Source of the DNA: Paenibacillus taiwanensis DSM 18679
GTDB lineage: Bacteria > Bacillota > Bacilli > Paenibacillales > Paenibacillaceae
Assembly: GCF_000425125.1 (NCBI RefSeq)
Contig: NZ_AULE01000003.1
Span: 1-64,000, forward strand
DNA: 64,000 nt
Reading direction: 5' to 3'
This document shows positions 47,624 to 56,376 of the stretch, piece by piece; the first letter of the stretch is position 1; each line of letters starts with the position of its first letter. The notes beneath the pieces were generated by a model. It saw only the letters and a program-made list of their open reading frames with translations, had not been told where the DNA came from and made no database searches. Both the position numbers and the translations under genes were made by a program.

Positions 47624-47639
47624 CTATTATTCCTCGCTC

Positions 47640-47652
47640 AAATCCGAATATT
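47640..47652. promoter_or_regulatory. PurBox at the purR start site
   Basis: AAATCCGAATATT agrees with the Firmicute PurBox AWWWCCGAACWWT at 12 of 13 positions. It lies 10-22 bp downstream of the purR -10 element, at or just after the expected start of transcription, so PurR probably represses its own gene. A second, poorer match in the other orientation (11 of 13) is at 47725-47737. Confidence 0.65.
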
Positions 47653-47661
47653 ATCAAGGAT

Positions 47662-47690
47662 ATAATACATCAATGTACGTTGGTTATCAA
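47662..47690 (-). promoter_or_regulatory. purR sigma-A promoter
   Basis: TTGATA (47685-47690) and TATTAT (47662-47667) are 17 bp apart on the minus strand, about 40 bp before the purR start codon. The PurBox follows directly. Confidence 0.7.
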
Positions 47691-47755
47691 GGAAAACCAA
47701 ACAATTGTAGCCGTTATATCTGATATATTTCGTAATTAGCCATATTATTTCTATA

Positions 47756-48610
47756 TTATGTCAACATCCGCACCGCATATACTTCTTTGCAGAAGCCACG
47801 CAGTCCATTATAGATTCGCGCAATCTTAGACTCTTTAGAGACCAGACCAAATACAGTCGGTCCACTGCCCGACATCAATACACCTTCCGCACCAAGTCTA
47901 ATCATGGCTTCCTTTAATTGCTGTACTTCTGGATGCATCGGTAACGTGACATCCTCAAGTACGTTCCCCAAATTGTCACATATCCTATGAAAAGATTGAG
48001 ATTCAATCGCCTCCAACATGCTCGGTAACGATGGATGCTTATCAATGCGGTTAACTCTGAAACGTCCATATACATCAGCCGTAGATACGTTTATCGGCGG
48101 CTTGGCCAGCACAACCCAGCACTGCGGAGGATTAGCAATGTGCTCCAACTTCTCTCCCCGACCACGCGCAATCGCTGTGCCACCTGTCACACAGAAAGGC
48201 ACGTCAGAGCCTAGTTCTGAGCCTAATACTTGCAGCTCCTGCTCTGAAATATTCAGCCTCCATAAACGGTTTAAGCCGCGCAGAGCGGCTGCGGCATCAC
48301 TGCTGCCACCAGCAAGGCCGGCTGCGACCGGTATCTTCTTATCCAAGTGAATATAGACGCCTTGTCGAACCTCGTATCTTTCCTTTATCAGCTTGGCAGC
48401 CTGAAAGGCCAGATTCTTCTCGTCTAACGGTATGTAACCAGCTTGGCTGGAAATAATAATCGTGTCGCGCGGAAGTTCCTCCATCTCTAATCGATCAGCC
48501 AAGTCAACCATCGTCATGACCATTTCAACTTCGTGGAATCCGTCTTCTCGCTTACGCAATACGTCCAGCATCAGATTAATCTTTGCTGGTGCCTTCTCAT
48601 ACACTTTCAC
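47756..48610 (-). CDS. ispE: 4-diphosphocytidyl-2-C-methyl-D-erythritol kinase
   Basis: IspE phosphorylates the 2-hydroxyl of CDP-methylerythritol in the MEP isoprenoid pathway. It is a GHMP kinase. [11 protein letters not shown] at the N-terminus, the ATP loop [20 protein letters not shown], and the C-terminal [11 protein letters not shown] are all present. The start is GTG 48610 behind GAAGGGTG, giving 284 residues. The upstream leader contains a 21-codon ORF and possible attenuator (48676-48772). Confidence 0.96.
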   Translation of the reverse strand: MKVYEKAPAKINLMLDVLRKREDGFHEVEMVMTMVDLADRLEMEELPRDTIIISSQAGYIPLDEKNLAFQAAKLIKERYEVRQGVYIHLDKKIPVAAGLAGGSSDAAAALRGLNRLWRLNISEQELQVLGSELGSDVPFCVTGGTAIARGRGEKLEHIANPPQCWVVLAKPPINVSTADVYGRFRVNRIDKHPSLPSMLEAIESQSFHRICDNLGNVLEDVTLPMHPEVQQLKEAMIRLGAEGVLMSGSGPTVFGLVSKESKIARIYNGLRGFCKEVYAVRMLT

Positions 48611-48675
48611 CGGCGTTCACCCTTCTTTACGATATCAGAATATATAAGAATCCGCAGATGGAAAGGAAAATGCCT

Positions 48676-48741
48676 TCATTCTGATTCGCGATAAAAAACA
48701 CCAGAGCCTGCAAAGCTCAACTGCTCGGCTAACTTTATCAA
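48676..48741 (-). CDS. Putative 21-codon leader peptide upstream of ispE
   Basis: A TTG codon (48739-48741) stands 5 nt after a near-perfect AAAGGAGG and opens a frame of 21 codons (MIKLAEQLSF...YRESE) that ends at 48676, 65 nt before ispE. I recognise no family. The U-run of a candidate terminator (48693-48698) lies inside this frame, in the GVFY codons. Expression is inferred from the ribosome binding site and the extended -10 at 48808-48813; chance occurrence cannot be ruled out. Confidence 0.45.
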   Translation of the reverse strand: MIKLAEQLSFAGSGVFYRESE

Positions 48742-48772
48742 TCGCTCCTCCTTTGAGCTCTAACAAGCTCAA
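48693..48772 (-). promoter_or_regulatory. Candidate transcription attenuator in the ispE leader
   Basis: Three related segments are arranged in transcript order: TTGAGCT (48766-48772), AGCTCAA (48753-48759) and TTGAGCT (48714-48720). The first two pair as a hairpin touching the ribosome binding site. The second can instead pair with the third. The third lies in the loop of a later hairpin (GCCGAGC with GCTCTGGT, about 48701-48729) followed by GTTTTTT. Mutually exclusive folds plus a leader ORF resemble amino-acid or ribosome-mediated attenuators. No function has been shown. Confidence 0.4.
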
Positions 48773-48807
48773 TAGAGGTTATTCTCACCCTTCGGATCGC
48801 TTTAGTT

Positions 48808-48813
48808 ATTATA
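48808..48813 (-). promoter_or_regulatory. ispE leader promoter (extended -10)
   Basis: TATAAT on the minus strand is preceded by TG one base before (TGTTATAAT). No good -35 lies at 16-18 bp. It would place the transcript start near 48801, about 60 nt before the leader ORF. Confidence 0.55.
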
Positions 48814-48924
48814 ACAGACTATGACATGCAAGTCATTCGTGAATGGTTTGTAAAGGAAGGCCTGTTAAAAACGCGTTACATCAGCTATTTCCCTTTGTAC
48901 ACGCTTGTATTCGCTTCGTTAACA

Positions 48925-48968
48925 TAAAAAGCGAACCTCACGCCTGCGCAGCGTCTAAAGGTTCGCTT
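48925..48968 (-). terminator. sspF terminator
   Basis: AAGCGAACCT and AGGTTCGCTT form a 10-bp perfect stem around a 20-nt loop that has its own small stem (GACGC...GCGTG). TTTTATG follows on the minus strand. It starts 6 nt after the sspF stop codon. Confidence 0.88.
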
Positions 48969-48973
48969 ATAAG

Positions 48974-49165
48974 TTAGGAATGACCTTCATTTTGACGAGA
49001 GGCAGCCTGCTCGGCCAATTGGATGGCACGCTTCACCATATTGCCAGCATCTTTTGCTTTAATGGACCCCCAACCTTCTTTTTGCACCGTATCGTAAAAT
49101 CCAAGGTCTTTAGCTAGCTCATACTTTAATTGTTCTGACATGACACTTCTTCTTCTGCGGCTCAT
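48974..49165 (-). CDS. sspF: Small acid-soluble spore protein, alpha/beta-type (SspF)
   Basis: SASPs coat spore DNA and protect it from UV and heat. This 63-residue member is the divergent SspF type, with [27 protein letters not shown] followed by the [21 protein letters not shown] helix; the family germination-protease site is modified. GGAGGT precedes the ATG. Position between veg and ispE is the same as in B. subtilis. A sigma-G promoter is expected upstream but none is clear to me. Confidence 0.9.
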   Translation of the reverse strand: MSRRRRSVMSEQLKYELAKDLGFYDTVQKEGWGSIKAKDAGNMVKRAIQLAEQAASRQNEGHS

Positions 49166-49293
49166 AAAAGTACCTCCTTATAGGGCTTGACGCATCGAGT
49201 GGGAGACAGAGTTAGAGGCGATTACTTTGCAGTTGTAGTGTTCGTCAGGATTATGAGCTTCATGCAAAAGGTAACAACAAAAAATATGGGATA

Positions 49294-49320
49294 CAAAAAA
49301 GCAGCCCTCTCGGACTGCTT
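49294..49320 (-). terminator. veg terminator
   Basis: AAGCAGtCC-GAGA-GGgCTGCTT with TTTTTT on the minus strand, 9-bp stem with one mismatch, 12 nt after the veg stop codon. Confidence 0.92.
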
Positions 49321-49332
49321 TACATCACATCA

Positions 49333-49608
49333 TTAACTGCGAATATACTCAATCTTTAACTCGCCGTTATCTGCGCAGACGGTAACTTCTACCGACTCGG
49401 TCAATATATCTGCATAGCTGTAGGAGACACGCTTGGCATTCTGCTGCTCCTGATCCAAACTTACAACAAACACAGAAGGGTAGGTTTCTTCCAATACGCC
49501 CGTGCGTTCAATCGTCTTGCGACGACCTCCATTCGCACGAAGCAGAATCTTCTGTCCAACATGGGCTTCAAGACAGCGTCGTATTTCAAACAGCGCATTT
49601 TTAGCCAT
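49333..49608 (-). CDS. veg: Veg protein
   Basis: Veg is a highly expressed 90-residue-class protein of the DUF1021 family; in B. subtilis it has been linked to biofilm gene control. The product begins [21 protein letters not shown] and contains [26 protein letters not shown], the conserved core with an SH3-like beta pattern. AGAGGTG 9 nt upstream fixes the ATG at 49608. Two near-perfect sigma-A promoters drive it. Confidence 0.95.
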   Translation of the reverse strand: MAKNALFEIRRCLEAHVGQKILLRANGGRRKTIERTGVLEETYPSVFVVSLDQEQQNAKRVSYSYADILTESVEVTVCADNGELKIEYIRS

Positions 49609-49634
49609 TTCAACCACCACCTCTTTCCTTGTCC

Positions 49635-49663
49635 ATTATAAACAATTCCAGAGTAGGTGTCAA
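49635..49663 (-). promoter_or_regulatory. veg proximal promoter (consensus sigma-A)
   Basis: TTGACA (49658-49663) and TATAAT (49635-49640), both exact consensus, are 17 bp apart on the minus strand. The start codon is about 27 bp downstream of the -10. Confidence 0.92.
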
Positions 49664-49674
49664 ATAAACAGATA

Positions 49675-49704
49675 ATTATAACAATATTTTTAAAACCATG
49701 TCAA
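49675..49704 (-). promoter_or_regulatory. veg distal promoter (consensus sigma-A)
   Basis: A second exact TTGACA (49699-49704) and TATAAT (49675-49680) are separated by 18 bp. It lies 40 bp upstream of the proximal promoter, with an A/T-rich region above it. Confidence 0.88.
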
Positions 49705-49775
49705 TTCATTTTTATACCCAATTTTGTAGGATGCGATTTAAGACCTATATTTATGCATTTTGACCTAAATAAAAA

Positions 49776-50669
49776 TTAAGTAACGGATGGTGTAACATTT
49801 AGCGTCGACAAGTCTTTCCACTTCGGCATACCTAGTCGATGGCTGCCCCTGGTTTCAATACCACCTAAGCCTTCTGTGCCAGTTATCGTATGCGGGGCAA
49901 TGTCAGCGATATGGATGGTATCACGAATGGAAGTGTAGGCTGCTTTGGCGGCAACATACGCTGGGTCCAGTGCATGTATCATAATACGGCCCGGGGAGCT
50001 CGCGAAGTTTGCACCGTTTTGCAGCAGCGCCTCAAAATGAGACTGACAGGCACCTGCGATAACCGTTAGCATATCCAGATTCCGTTCATACTGCCTCGCT
50101 GTTTTGACGGCATTTACAAAGTTTTGTGAGTTTTTATAACTCTGCAAACTATATAAATCTCGATGTTTTAACCCTTTTAACACACCATCATGACCTGTAA
50201 TGACGATAATGTCTGGCCGCGAACGAGGCAACAATGTGTATACAGCCTCCGACATTTTGGCCTCCGATACATAATGACCTTCTGCGGGAACTCGCAATTG
50301 GTTATACAAGGTCATGCTTTTTTGTAAATAGTTCGGGTCTCCATCCAAGTGAAGCACTTTACCTGGCATTTCAAAATGAGCCGCCTGATTCGGCGCATTA
50401 GCAAATTGAAACTCTGTTTGACGACGTTCAGATTGGCGCTGTCTGTGTTGTTCCAATGCTTCCACGGATTCAATCATCTTAATTTGAGCTTGCTGCTTAC
50501 GCCGTTTCATCGTTGTTTCAGGCACATTGACTAAATCAGATGTCGGAGCATCGGCCACCAGTCGATAATCCGTGCCTTTTAACAACGATATGTGATCGTA
50601 TAACCCTTCTATTCGGAATGTAATATCCCCACCATAAGATTTGCGTACGACCAGATCTCCCACCTTCAT
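49776..50669 (-). CDS. yabG: Sporulation-specific cysteine protease YabG
   Basis: YabG processes spore coat proteins such as SpoIVA during late sporulation. The 297-residue protein has the N-terminal KVGDLVVRKSYGGDITFRI segment (a small beta-barrel). The peptidase core shows IIVITGHDGVLKG with a histidine and VIAGACQSHFEALL with a cysteine, the likely catalytic pair. GAGGTGATAAGGG precedes the ATG. A sigma-K-type promoter is at 50689-50716, as expected for mother-cell expression. Confidence 0.95.
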   Translation of the reverse strand: MKVGDLVVRKSYGGDITFRIEGLYDHISLLKGTDYRLVADAPTSDLVNVPETTMKRRKQQAQIKMIESVEALEQHRQRQSERRQTEFQFANAPNQAAHFEMPGKVLHLDGDPNYLQKSMTLYNQLRVPAEGHYVSEAKMSEAVYTLLPRSRPDIIVITGHDGVLKGLKHRDLYSLQSYKNSQNFVNAVKTARQYERNLDMLTVIAGACQSHFEALLQNGANFASSPGRIMIHALDPAYVAAKAAYTSIRDTIHIADIAPHTITGTEGLGGIETRGSHRLGMPKWKDLSTLNVTPSVT

Positions 50670-50688
50670 GCCCTTATCACCTCTTACC

Positions 50689-50716
50689 TATCGTATGGGC
50701 AAAAGCCATGTTTGGT
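50689..50716 (-). promoter_or_regulatory. Sigma-K promoter of yabG
   Basis: CATACGATA (50689-50697) matches the sigma-K -10 consensus CATANNNTA. The minimal -35 AC (50715-50716) lies 17 bp upstream. yabG is a sigma-K gene in B. subtilis. The -10 is 20 bp before the start codon. Confidence 0.7.
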
Positions 50717-50724
50717 GCCTAAAC

Positions 50725-50746
50725 AAAAAAAGCCCCTAAAGGGGCT
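50725..50746 (-). terminator. rsmA terminator
   Basis: AGCCCC-TTTA-GGGGCT followed by TTTTTTG on the minus strand. The compact 6-bp stem is all G/C but for one A-T pair. It lies 41 nt past the rsmA stop codon. Confidence 0.92.
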
Positions 50747-50787
50747 CGTTGCTCAGCAAAAGGAGGTGTACAATTATATGTAACTAA

Positions 50788-51681
<894 letters not shown>

Positions 51682-51729
51682 CTACCCGCCTTCCATAAAT
51701 TTACATACATTCGTAAATTGTCACTACAC

Positions 51730-52272
51730 TTACATCGTATCCAGTCGTCGCAAAGCATCTTCAAACTCTTCCCGACTAACCTGAAAGGTTGTACAACGCT
51801 TTAATAGCTGCTTAGCATTACAATACCCGATACCTAGTATCTCACCCAATTTCATGCGTCTATCGGCTGATCCCTCATAAGCAGTAAGTCCTGCATGGAC
51901 TAAATCTGTCCAGGTAAGTGTTGTGCCTTCATAAGCAGGCATCTCTGTTCGCAGATGGTCAAGTGCATGCCGAATCGCTTCGGGTGAGGCATTCTCCACT
52001 CCGATGTCCCCTTTGGACAGCGCCTCCTGCTTGGTAAGGAATGCATGCTTGCATCCAGGAACTCGGGCTGCAATGGCTTTGCGAATCCGTTCACCGGCAA
52101 AGTCAGGGTCCGTAAATATAATAACGCCCCGGCGCTCATGCGCCAGCGCGATCTTCTTAAACGTCATCTCATTTAGAGCCGAACCGCCAGTCTCAATAGT
52201 ATCTGCATCTACCGCACGTTTAATCGCTACCGTGTCGTCTCTTCCTTCAACGACAATAACCTCACGTATCAC
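51730..52272 (-). CDS. rnmV: Ribonuclease M5
   Basis: RNase M5 trims 5S rRNA precursors at both ends in low-GC Gram-positives. The TOPRIM domain shows VVEGRDDTVAIKRAV with the catalytic glutamate and TDPDFAGERIRK with the DxD-like acidic pair. The 180-residue length matches the family. The GTG at 52272 has AAAGGGG 9 nt upstream; 24 further codons are open but unlike homologues. The C-terminal half has an HTH-like segment before KQLLKRC. Confidence 0.93.
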   Translation of the reverse strand: MIREVIVVEGRDDTVAIKRAVDADTIETGGSALNEMTFKKIALAHERRGVIIFTDPDFAGERIRKAIAARVPGCKHAFLTKQEALSKGDIGVENASPEAIRHALDHLRTEMPAYEGTTLTWTDLVHAGLTAYEGSADRRMKLGEILGIGYCNAKQLLKRCTTFQVSREEFEDALRRLDTM

Positions 52273-52421
52273 AGGCGATTGCCCCTTTCCCAAAAAAAGT
52301 ACAACTAAAATACAAAAGAAGAGGGAATCCCCTCTTCTTAGCATGACATATTTGAATATGAATTACTATATCATAAATACACAGCTGCAATCCACACAGC
52401 TAACACTACACTAGAGACTTC

Positions 52422-53543
52422 CTAACTCGCCTCCGGCTTCACAGGACCGATCACATAAACCGTATATCCCTTCTTGCGTCCGAAACGCTGCACTTGCTTG
52501 GAGGAGTCGTAATATACATCAATGATGTTGCCTTTAACGGCTCCACCCGTGTCTTCAGCACGGCGGAAGCCAATGCCTTCGATGTATACCCACCAGCCAA
52601 GTGGAATGACCTTCGGATCTACCGCAATCGTACGACCTTCGGTTACTTTTGTTCCGGAGGCTGTTTTGGCCCCCACAGAACCTGGAGTTTCCGTGTATGC
52701 TGTTAATTGCACATTCGTAATTTTTTTCTTGTAATCAAAATCAGCGTTGCTGCCAGAAGACTGACCAACGTCCTCGCTATCCACAGACAATACCATCAGT
52801 TCAGGTTCTTTCTTCGTACCGTAAGCGATAACTTTATTCACTTGTTTGGTATGAACTTTCTTATCTACCATCCGAGCAGTGACAAGCTTTCCATCCTCAA
52901 ATGTCTTTTCAATCTTTTGAATAACTAGACCTGACTGGCCCTGCTGCACCGTCTTCTTAGTGCCCTTCTTCATATCCGGGTTTGCCTGTTTGACAACTTG
53001 ATAAGGAACCTTCACCTTACGCTCCTCAACCCCTTTGGTTACACGCACAATTTTGATGTTCATGTTAGACGCAATCGAGGTTAACTTACTTGGGAAGATT
53101 TTATCTTGTGCTTTCAGGTTAATATTTAATTGAGTCAGTGCTTGCTTGACATTGTCCTTGGTTGTATACAATGTCTTCGTTAACCCATCCATCGTAATCT
53201 GAATCGGTTTGGCACGTTCTATGGTGATTTGAGCCCCATCTTTGACTTTTGTATCTAATGTTACTGATACTTGGTCATGACTTCCTACCGCTATCGTGTG
53301 CTCATCCAAAACATCACGAAGCGTTTCCTGGCGAGTTTCCAAACGACGCTCTTGTCCATCTACGACAATGGAGAGTGTCTTTTTGGAATAACTGAATCCC
53401 ACCAGCACACTAACTAAAGTTATAGCGATTGCAACTACAGCAATTACAGAAACAACACGCACATTTTCATGCTTCCATCGCATTGCGAGTGACTTGCTGG
53501 ATGATCGGGGATCATGGGGATCGTTGTTCACGAAGTTGCCCAT
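52422..53543 (-). CDS. yabE: Resuscitation-factor-like cell wall protein with DUF348, G5 and 3D domains (YabE)
   Basis: This is a putative membrane-anchored peptidoglycan hydrolase. An N-terminal transmembrane helix (residues 29-50) is followed by DUF348 repeats (about 58-200, SIVVDGQERRLETR and ITMDGLTKTLYTT) and a G5 region (about 200-255). The C-terminal 3D domain has the three aspartates in AVDPKVIPLG, EDTGGAVKG and DVYYDS, as in MltA-like lytic transglycosylases. AGGAGG before the ATG at 53543 gives 373 residues. A c-di-AMP riboswitch and terminator precede it. Confidence 0.93.
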   Translation of the reverse strand: MGNFVNNDPHDPRSSSKSLAMRWKHENVRVVSVIAVVAIAITLVSVLVGFSYSKKTLSIVVDGQERRLETRQETLRDVLDEHTIAVGSHDQVSVTLDTKVKDGAQITIERAKPIQITMDGLTKTLYTTKDNVKQALTQLNINLKAQDKIFPSKLTSIASNMNIKIVRVTKGVEERKVKVPYQVVKQANPDMKKGTKKTVQQGQSGLVIQKIEKTFEDGKLVTARMVDKKVHTKQVNKVIAYGTKKEPELMVLSVDSEDVGQSSGSNADFDYKKKITNVQLTAYTETPGSVGAKTASGTKVTEGRTIAVDPKVIPLGWWVYIEGIGFRRAEDTGGAVKGNIIDVYYDSSKQVQRFGRKKGYTVYVIGPVKPEAS

Positions 53544-53749
53544 TTCTCGGTCCTCCTTACATAGTCCCGCCGTCGAGAAGTTATGCATGATACATCTGAC
53601 GCGACTATTGGATATTTTTGCGAAAAATAAGCTTGTGCCTGCCTATCCTTCACACCAACTCTCCAGTAACGGTCGTCTCTTCCTCCTTGTTCTTACAACC
53701 TATGAACCCGCTCCGCAAAATATGCAAGGATGCGAGTCTCGTAAGCTGC

Positions 53750-53797
53750 AAAAACAAAAGAAGCCTGTCTCCAGAGGACTCTCTTTCGTGGCTTCTT
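53750..53797 (-). terminator. Intrinsic terminator of the c-di-AMP riboswitch
   Basis: AAGAAGCC and GGCTTCTT form the base of a longer hairpin (53758-53797) with an inner GAGTCC/GGAGAC stem. TTGTTTTTGC follows on the minus strand. It lies about 45 nt after the aptamer and 207 nt before yabE. Confidence 0.85.
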
Positions 53798-53841
53798 CAT
53801 CAAGACCCAAACAAAACAACAGTCTAGGGCTCACACGAGGA

Positions 53842-54024
53842 CCTCTCTCCGTACGCTTGCGAGGTTAGCTGTCGGGTTCGGGCTATGAGAGTCGCCCTAT
53901 AAGAACATATCGGCTCACGGCTCGACAGCTCTTAATTCACCCCAAGGATACACTCCGCACCTGCTGGCACTTGCAGCATGCTTCTGGTTCCCCCGCTCTC
54001 CAAATCAATGGAAATTCAGCGTTA
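53842..54024 (-). promoter_or_regulatory. c-di-AMP riboswitch (ydaO-yuaA type)
   Basis: The minus strand carries the conserved blocks of this RNA in the right order: CGCTGAAT, GGGGGAACCAGAA, TTGGGGTGAAT, the agGG...tagccCGAACCCGACAGCTAACC block (split here), and CTCGCAAGCGT just before AGAGAGG. The length, about 180 nt, is usual. In this class ligand binding lowers expression of potassium transport and cell-wall hydrolase genes. Here it precedes yabE and is followed by an intrinsic terminator. DarA, a c-di-AMP receptor, is encoded at 61615. Confidence 0.95.
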
Positions 54025-54071
54025 CTGGTTGGTTGGAACAATATTCAAGTTCAATCGAACTTCTGTGAGAA

Positions 54072-54101
54072 ATCATATCGTGTTTATGACAAAGTTGTAA
54101 A
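54072..54101 (-). promoter_or_regulatory. yabE leader promoter
   Basis: TTTACA (54096-54101) and TATGAT (54072-54077) are 18 bp apart on the minus strand. The start near 54065 is about 40 nt before the riboswitch aptamer. 54102-54223 is A/T-rich with no gene. Confidence 0.65.
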
Positions 54102-54223
54102 GACTGCCGCAATCACGTTTTTCGTTAAAAACGACTAAAATATAGCCAAATACATTCATTTCATTAAACAAATCCATGTATATATTGGTGTAGAACTTTT
54201 TTTCATTAGTTTTTCGTCGTTTT

Positions 54224-54991
54224 TCAACGTATGTCAAAACATGTAAGAGCATTTTCGGTTGTTTTTATGCAAAATTCCTCCAAATCTATATCCTTTAATC
54301 CAGCTGCTACCTCTGCTACTAATCGAACGTATCCGGTTTCATTCCGTTTCCCTCGATAAGGATGAGGCGTCAAATAAGGGGCATCCGTTTCCACTAATAA
54401 TCGATCCATTGGCACCTGTTTAAGCACCTCTTTTGGCTGCTTCGCATTCTTAAACGTGACCGGGCCACCGAATGAAATGTAAAACCCCATATCCAGACAC
54501 ATTTTAGCTGTTTCCCAGCTGCCTGAAAACGAGTGCATAATTCCCCCGACCTCTTTTGCATTTTCTTCTTTCAAAATACGAACCACGTCTTCATGTGCAT
54601 CGCGATTGTGAATAATAATTGGCATATTCAACTCACGCGCGAGTCCGATTTGCTCGCGGAATACACGTTGCTGAACATCCTTTGGTGATGTATCCCAATG
54701 ATAATCGAGTCCAATTTCACCAATAGCGACTACTTTGTTATGTTCCGTTAACTTTGCAATCCAGTCGATATCTGTCTTCTGCATCGTAATTGCATCTACC
54801 GGATGCCATCCTACTGCCGCATAAATAAAGGGGTACTTCTCCGCCAGTTCCATTGTTGTCGGAATCGTTTCCCGGTTAAAACCTACGTTTACCATCCGTG
54901 TCACACCTTGCTCTAAAGCACGAGCGATAACTTCCTCCCGATCTTCATTAAAGGCTTCATTATCCAAATGGGTATGTGTGTCAAATATCAT
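54224..54991 (-). CDS. tatD: TatD-family metal-dependent deoxyribonuclease
   Basis: TatD proteins are 3'-exonucleases with a TIM-barrel and two metals. MIFDTHTHLD gives the HxH pair, GEIGLDYHWD the metal glutamate, IIHNRDAHEDV and MHSFSGS the later histidines, and LVETDAPYLTPHPYRGKRN the metal aspartate. The 255-residue length is typical. AAGGAGAG precedes the ATG. B. subtilis yabD is in the same place, after metS; here an HD hydrolase gene takes the metS position. Confidence 0.96.
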   Translation of the reverse strand: MIFDTHTHLDNEAFNEDREEVIARALEQGVTRMVNVGFNRETIPTTMELAEKYPFIYAAVGWHPVDAITMQKTDIDWIAKLTEHNKVVAIGEIGLDYHWDTSPKDVQQRVFREQIGLARELNMPIIIHNRDAHEDVVRILKEENAKEVGGIMHSFSGSWETAKMCLDMGFYISFGGPVTFKNAKQPKEVLKQVPMDRLLVETDAPYLTPHPYRGKRNETGYVRLVAEVAAGLKDIDLEEFCIKTTENALTCFDIR

Positions 54992-55026
54992 GTCGAATGA
55001 CTCTCCTTGTATTCTCTAGTATGTTA

Positions 55027-56322
55027 CTACTGCGATACCCGATCCTCATGTAATTGCAGCAAACGGACAACCGATTCAGACAATCTTGGGACAGCTTGTC
55101 TTATTTTATCAATAGGAAAATAAATATAATGCTTACCGCGGTGCAAGCCACTTATAGAACGCACAATATCCGATTTTTTGGACAGCTCCACCAATTTCTG
55201 GTCACGATCAAGCAATAAAATGTGCATTTGTGTCGGTTCTTCTCCAGAACGATACACATCATATGGCATATCGGTAGGGGAATCAAACCATAGATCATAG
55301 GCGGGATCAAGTCCTGCGGTCTTCCATTGCTGACAAAGTTCCTCCATCAGCTGCGCATTTAATTGATCCACCTCTACATATTTATACAATTTCCGTTCCA
55401 TGAATCGTTGACATAATTCGGACAGCCGCTCATCCTGCTCTCCCATCCACTGTGTAAATACGGTTTGGACAAATGCCTCATCAAGTTGAACATACTGCGC
55501 AGCGGTAATATTACCTTCAAATAAAGCATCAAGCGGCCGCAAAAAGTAAGAAAAAACATATTCGGAGTGATATAGTTCAGTCGCACGTTTAAAAATGAGT
55601 CGCAGCAGCAGTTCTGAACTGCGTGTCACTGGATGAAAGTACACTTGCCAATACATTTGATACCTGGACATCAAGTAATGCTCGACAGCGTGCATGCCGC
55701 TTTCTTTCACAACAATCCGACCTTTATAAGGTCGAAGTACACGTAATATCCGATCAATATCAAACGTACCATAGTTGACTCCTGTATAATACGCATCCCG
55801 CAGCAAATAATCCATGCGATCCGCATCAAGCGGCCCGGAAACTAAATTTACGACTATTGGCTTTTCATAAGTTTTGCGTATAATAGAAGCAATACGTTCT
55901 GGCAGCGTTGGGTCTCTGCGTGTCAGTACCCGATTAATGTCGGAATCCCCTAGTATTATTCGGCATGTCCAGTCTTCATGATGAACATTGAAAGCCTCTT
56001 CAATGGAATGTGAGAATGGTCCATGTCCAACATCATGAAGTAGTGCAGCACATAAGGCGACAAGCCCTTCCTCCTCAGGCCAGTCTTCAAACTGATTGCG
56101 TTCAAATTGAGAGATGATTCTTCTTGTAATCTCATAAACGCCCAAGGAGTGTGAGAACCTGCTGTGCTCGGCGCCGTGGAAGGTCAGATATGACGTGCCT
56201 AGCTGCCTGATGCGCCGTAACCGTTGAAATTCCTTTGTATTGATAAGATCCCAGATCGTTCGATCCTGCACGTGTACATAATTATGCACGGGATCTTTAA
56301 ACACTTTTTCTTCTCGCAACAT
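55027..56322 (-). CDS. HD-domain phosphohydrolase (SAMHD1/YwfO-like dNTPase family)
   Basis: The 431-residue protein starts with KVFKDPVHNYV, a mark of the SAMHD1/YwfO-like group. Metal-binding residues are in HSRFSHSLGV, the HD pair of LLHDVGHGPFSHS (with an extra histidine), and the final aspartate in GPLDADRMDYLLRD. Such enzymes hydrolyse dNTPs to nucleosides and triphosphate, but other nucleotides are possible. GGAGGT before the ATG at 56322 chooses the start. Its promoter region carries a perfect Spo0A box (56377-56385). B. subtilis has metS here. Confidence 0.87.
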   Translation of the reverse strand: MLREEKVFKDPVHNYVHVQDRTIWDLINTKEFQRLRRIRQLGTSYLTFHGAEHSRFSHSLGVYEITRRIISQFERNQFEDWPEEEGLVALCAALLHDVGHGPFSHSIEEAFNVHHEDWTCRIILGDSDINRVLTRRDPTLPERIASIIRKTYEKPIVVNLVSGPLDADRMDYLLRDAYYTGVNYGTFDIDRILRVLRPYKGRIVVKESGMHAVEHYLMSRYQMYWQVYFHPVTRSSELLLRLIFKRATELYHSEYVFSYFLRPLDALFEGNITAAQYVQLDEAFVQTVFTQWMGEQDERLSELCQRFMERKLYKYVEVDQLNAQLMEELCQQWKTAGLDPAYDLWFDSPTDMPYDVYRSGEEPTQMHILLLDRDQKLVELSKKSDIVRSISGLHRGKHYIYFPIDKIRQAVPRLSESVVRLLQLHEDRVSQ

Positions 56323-56376
56323 ATTCCTACCTCCTTTTTTCATTTCAGCTAGTAACTGTTACTTTTACTCTGTCTT

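Noticed and set aside
53494-53868. Plus-strand frame over the yabE leader
   Set aside because: It lies over the riboswitch and terminator and is explained by RNA structure constraints, not coding.
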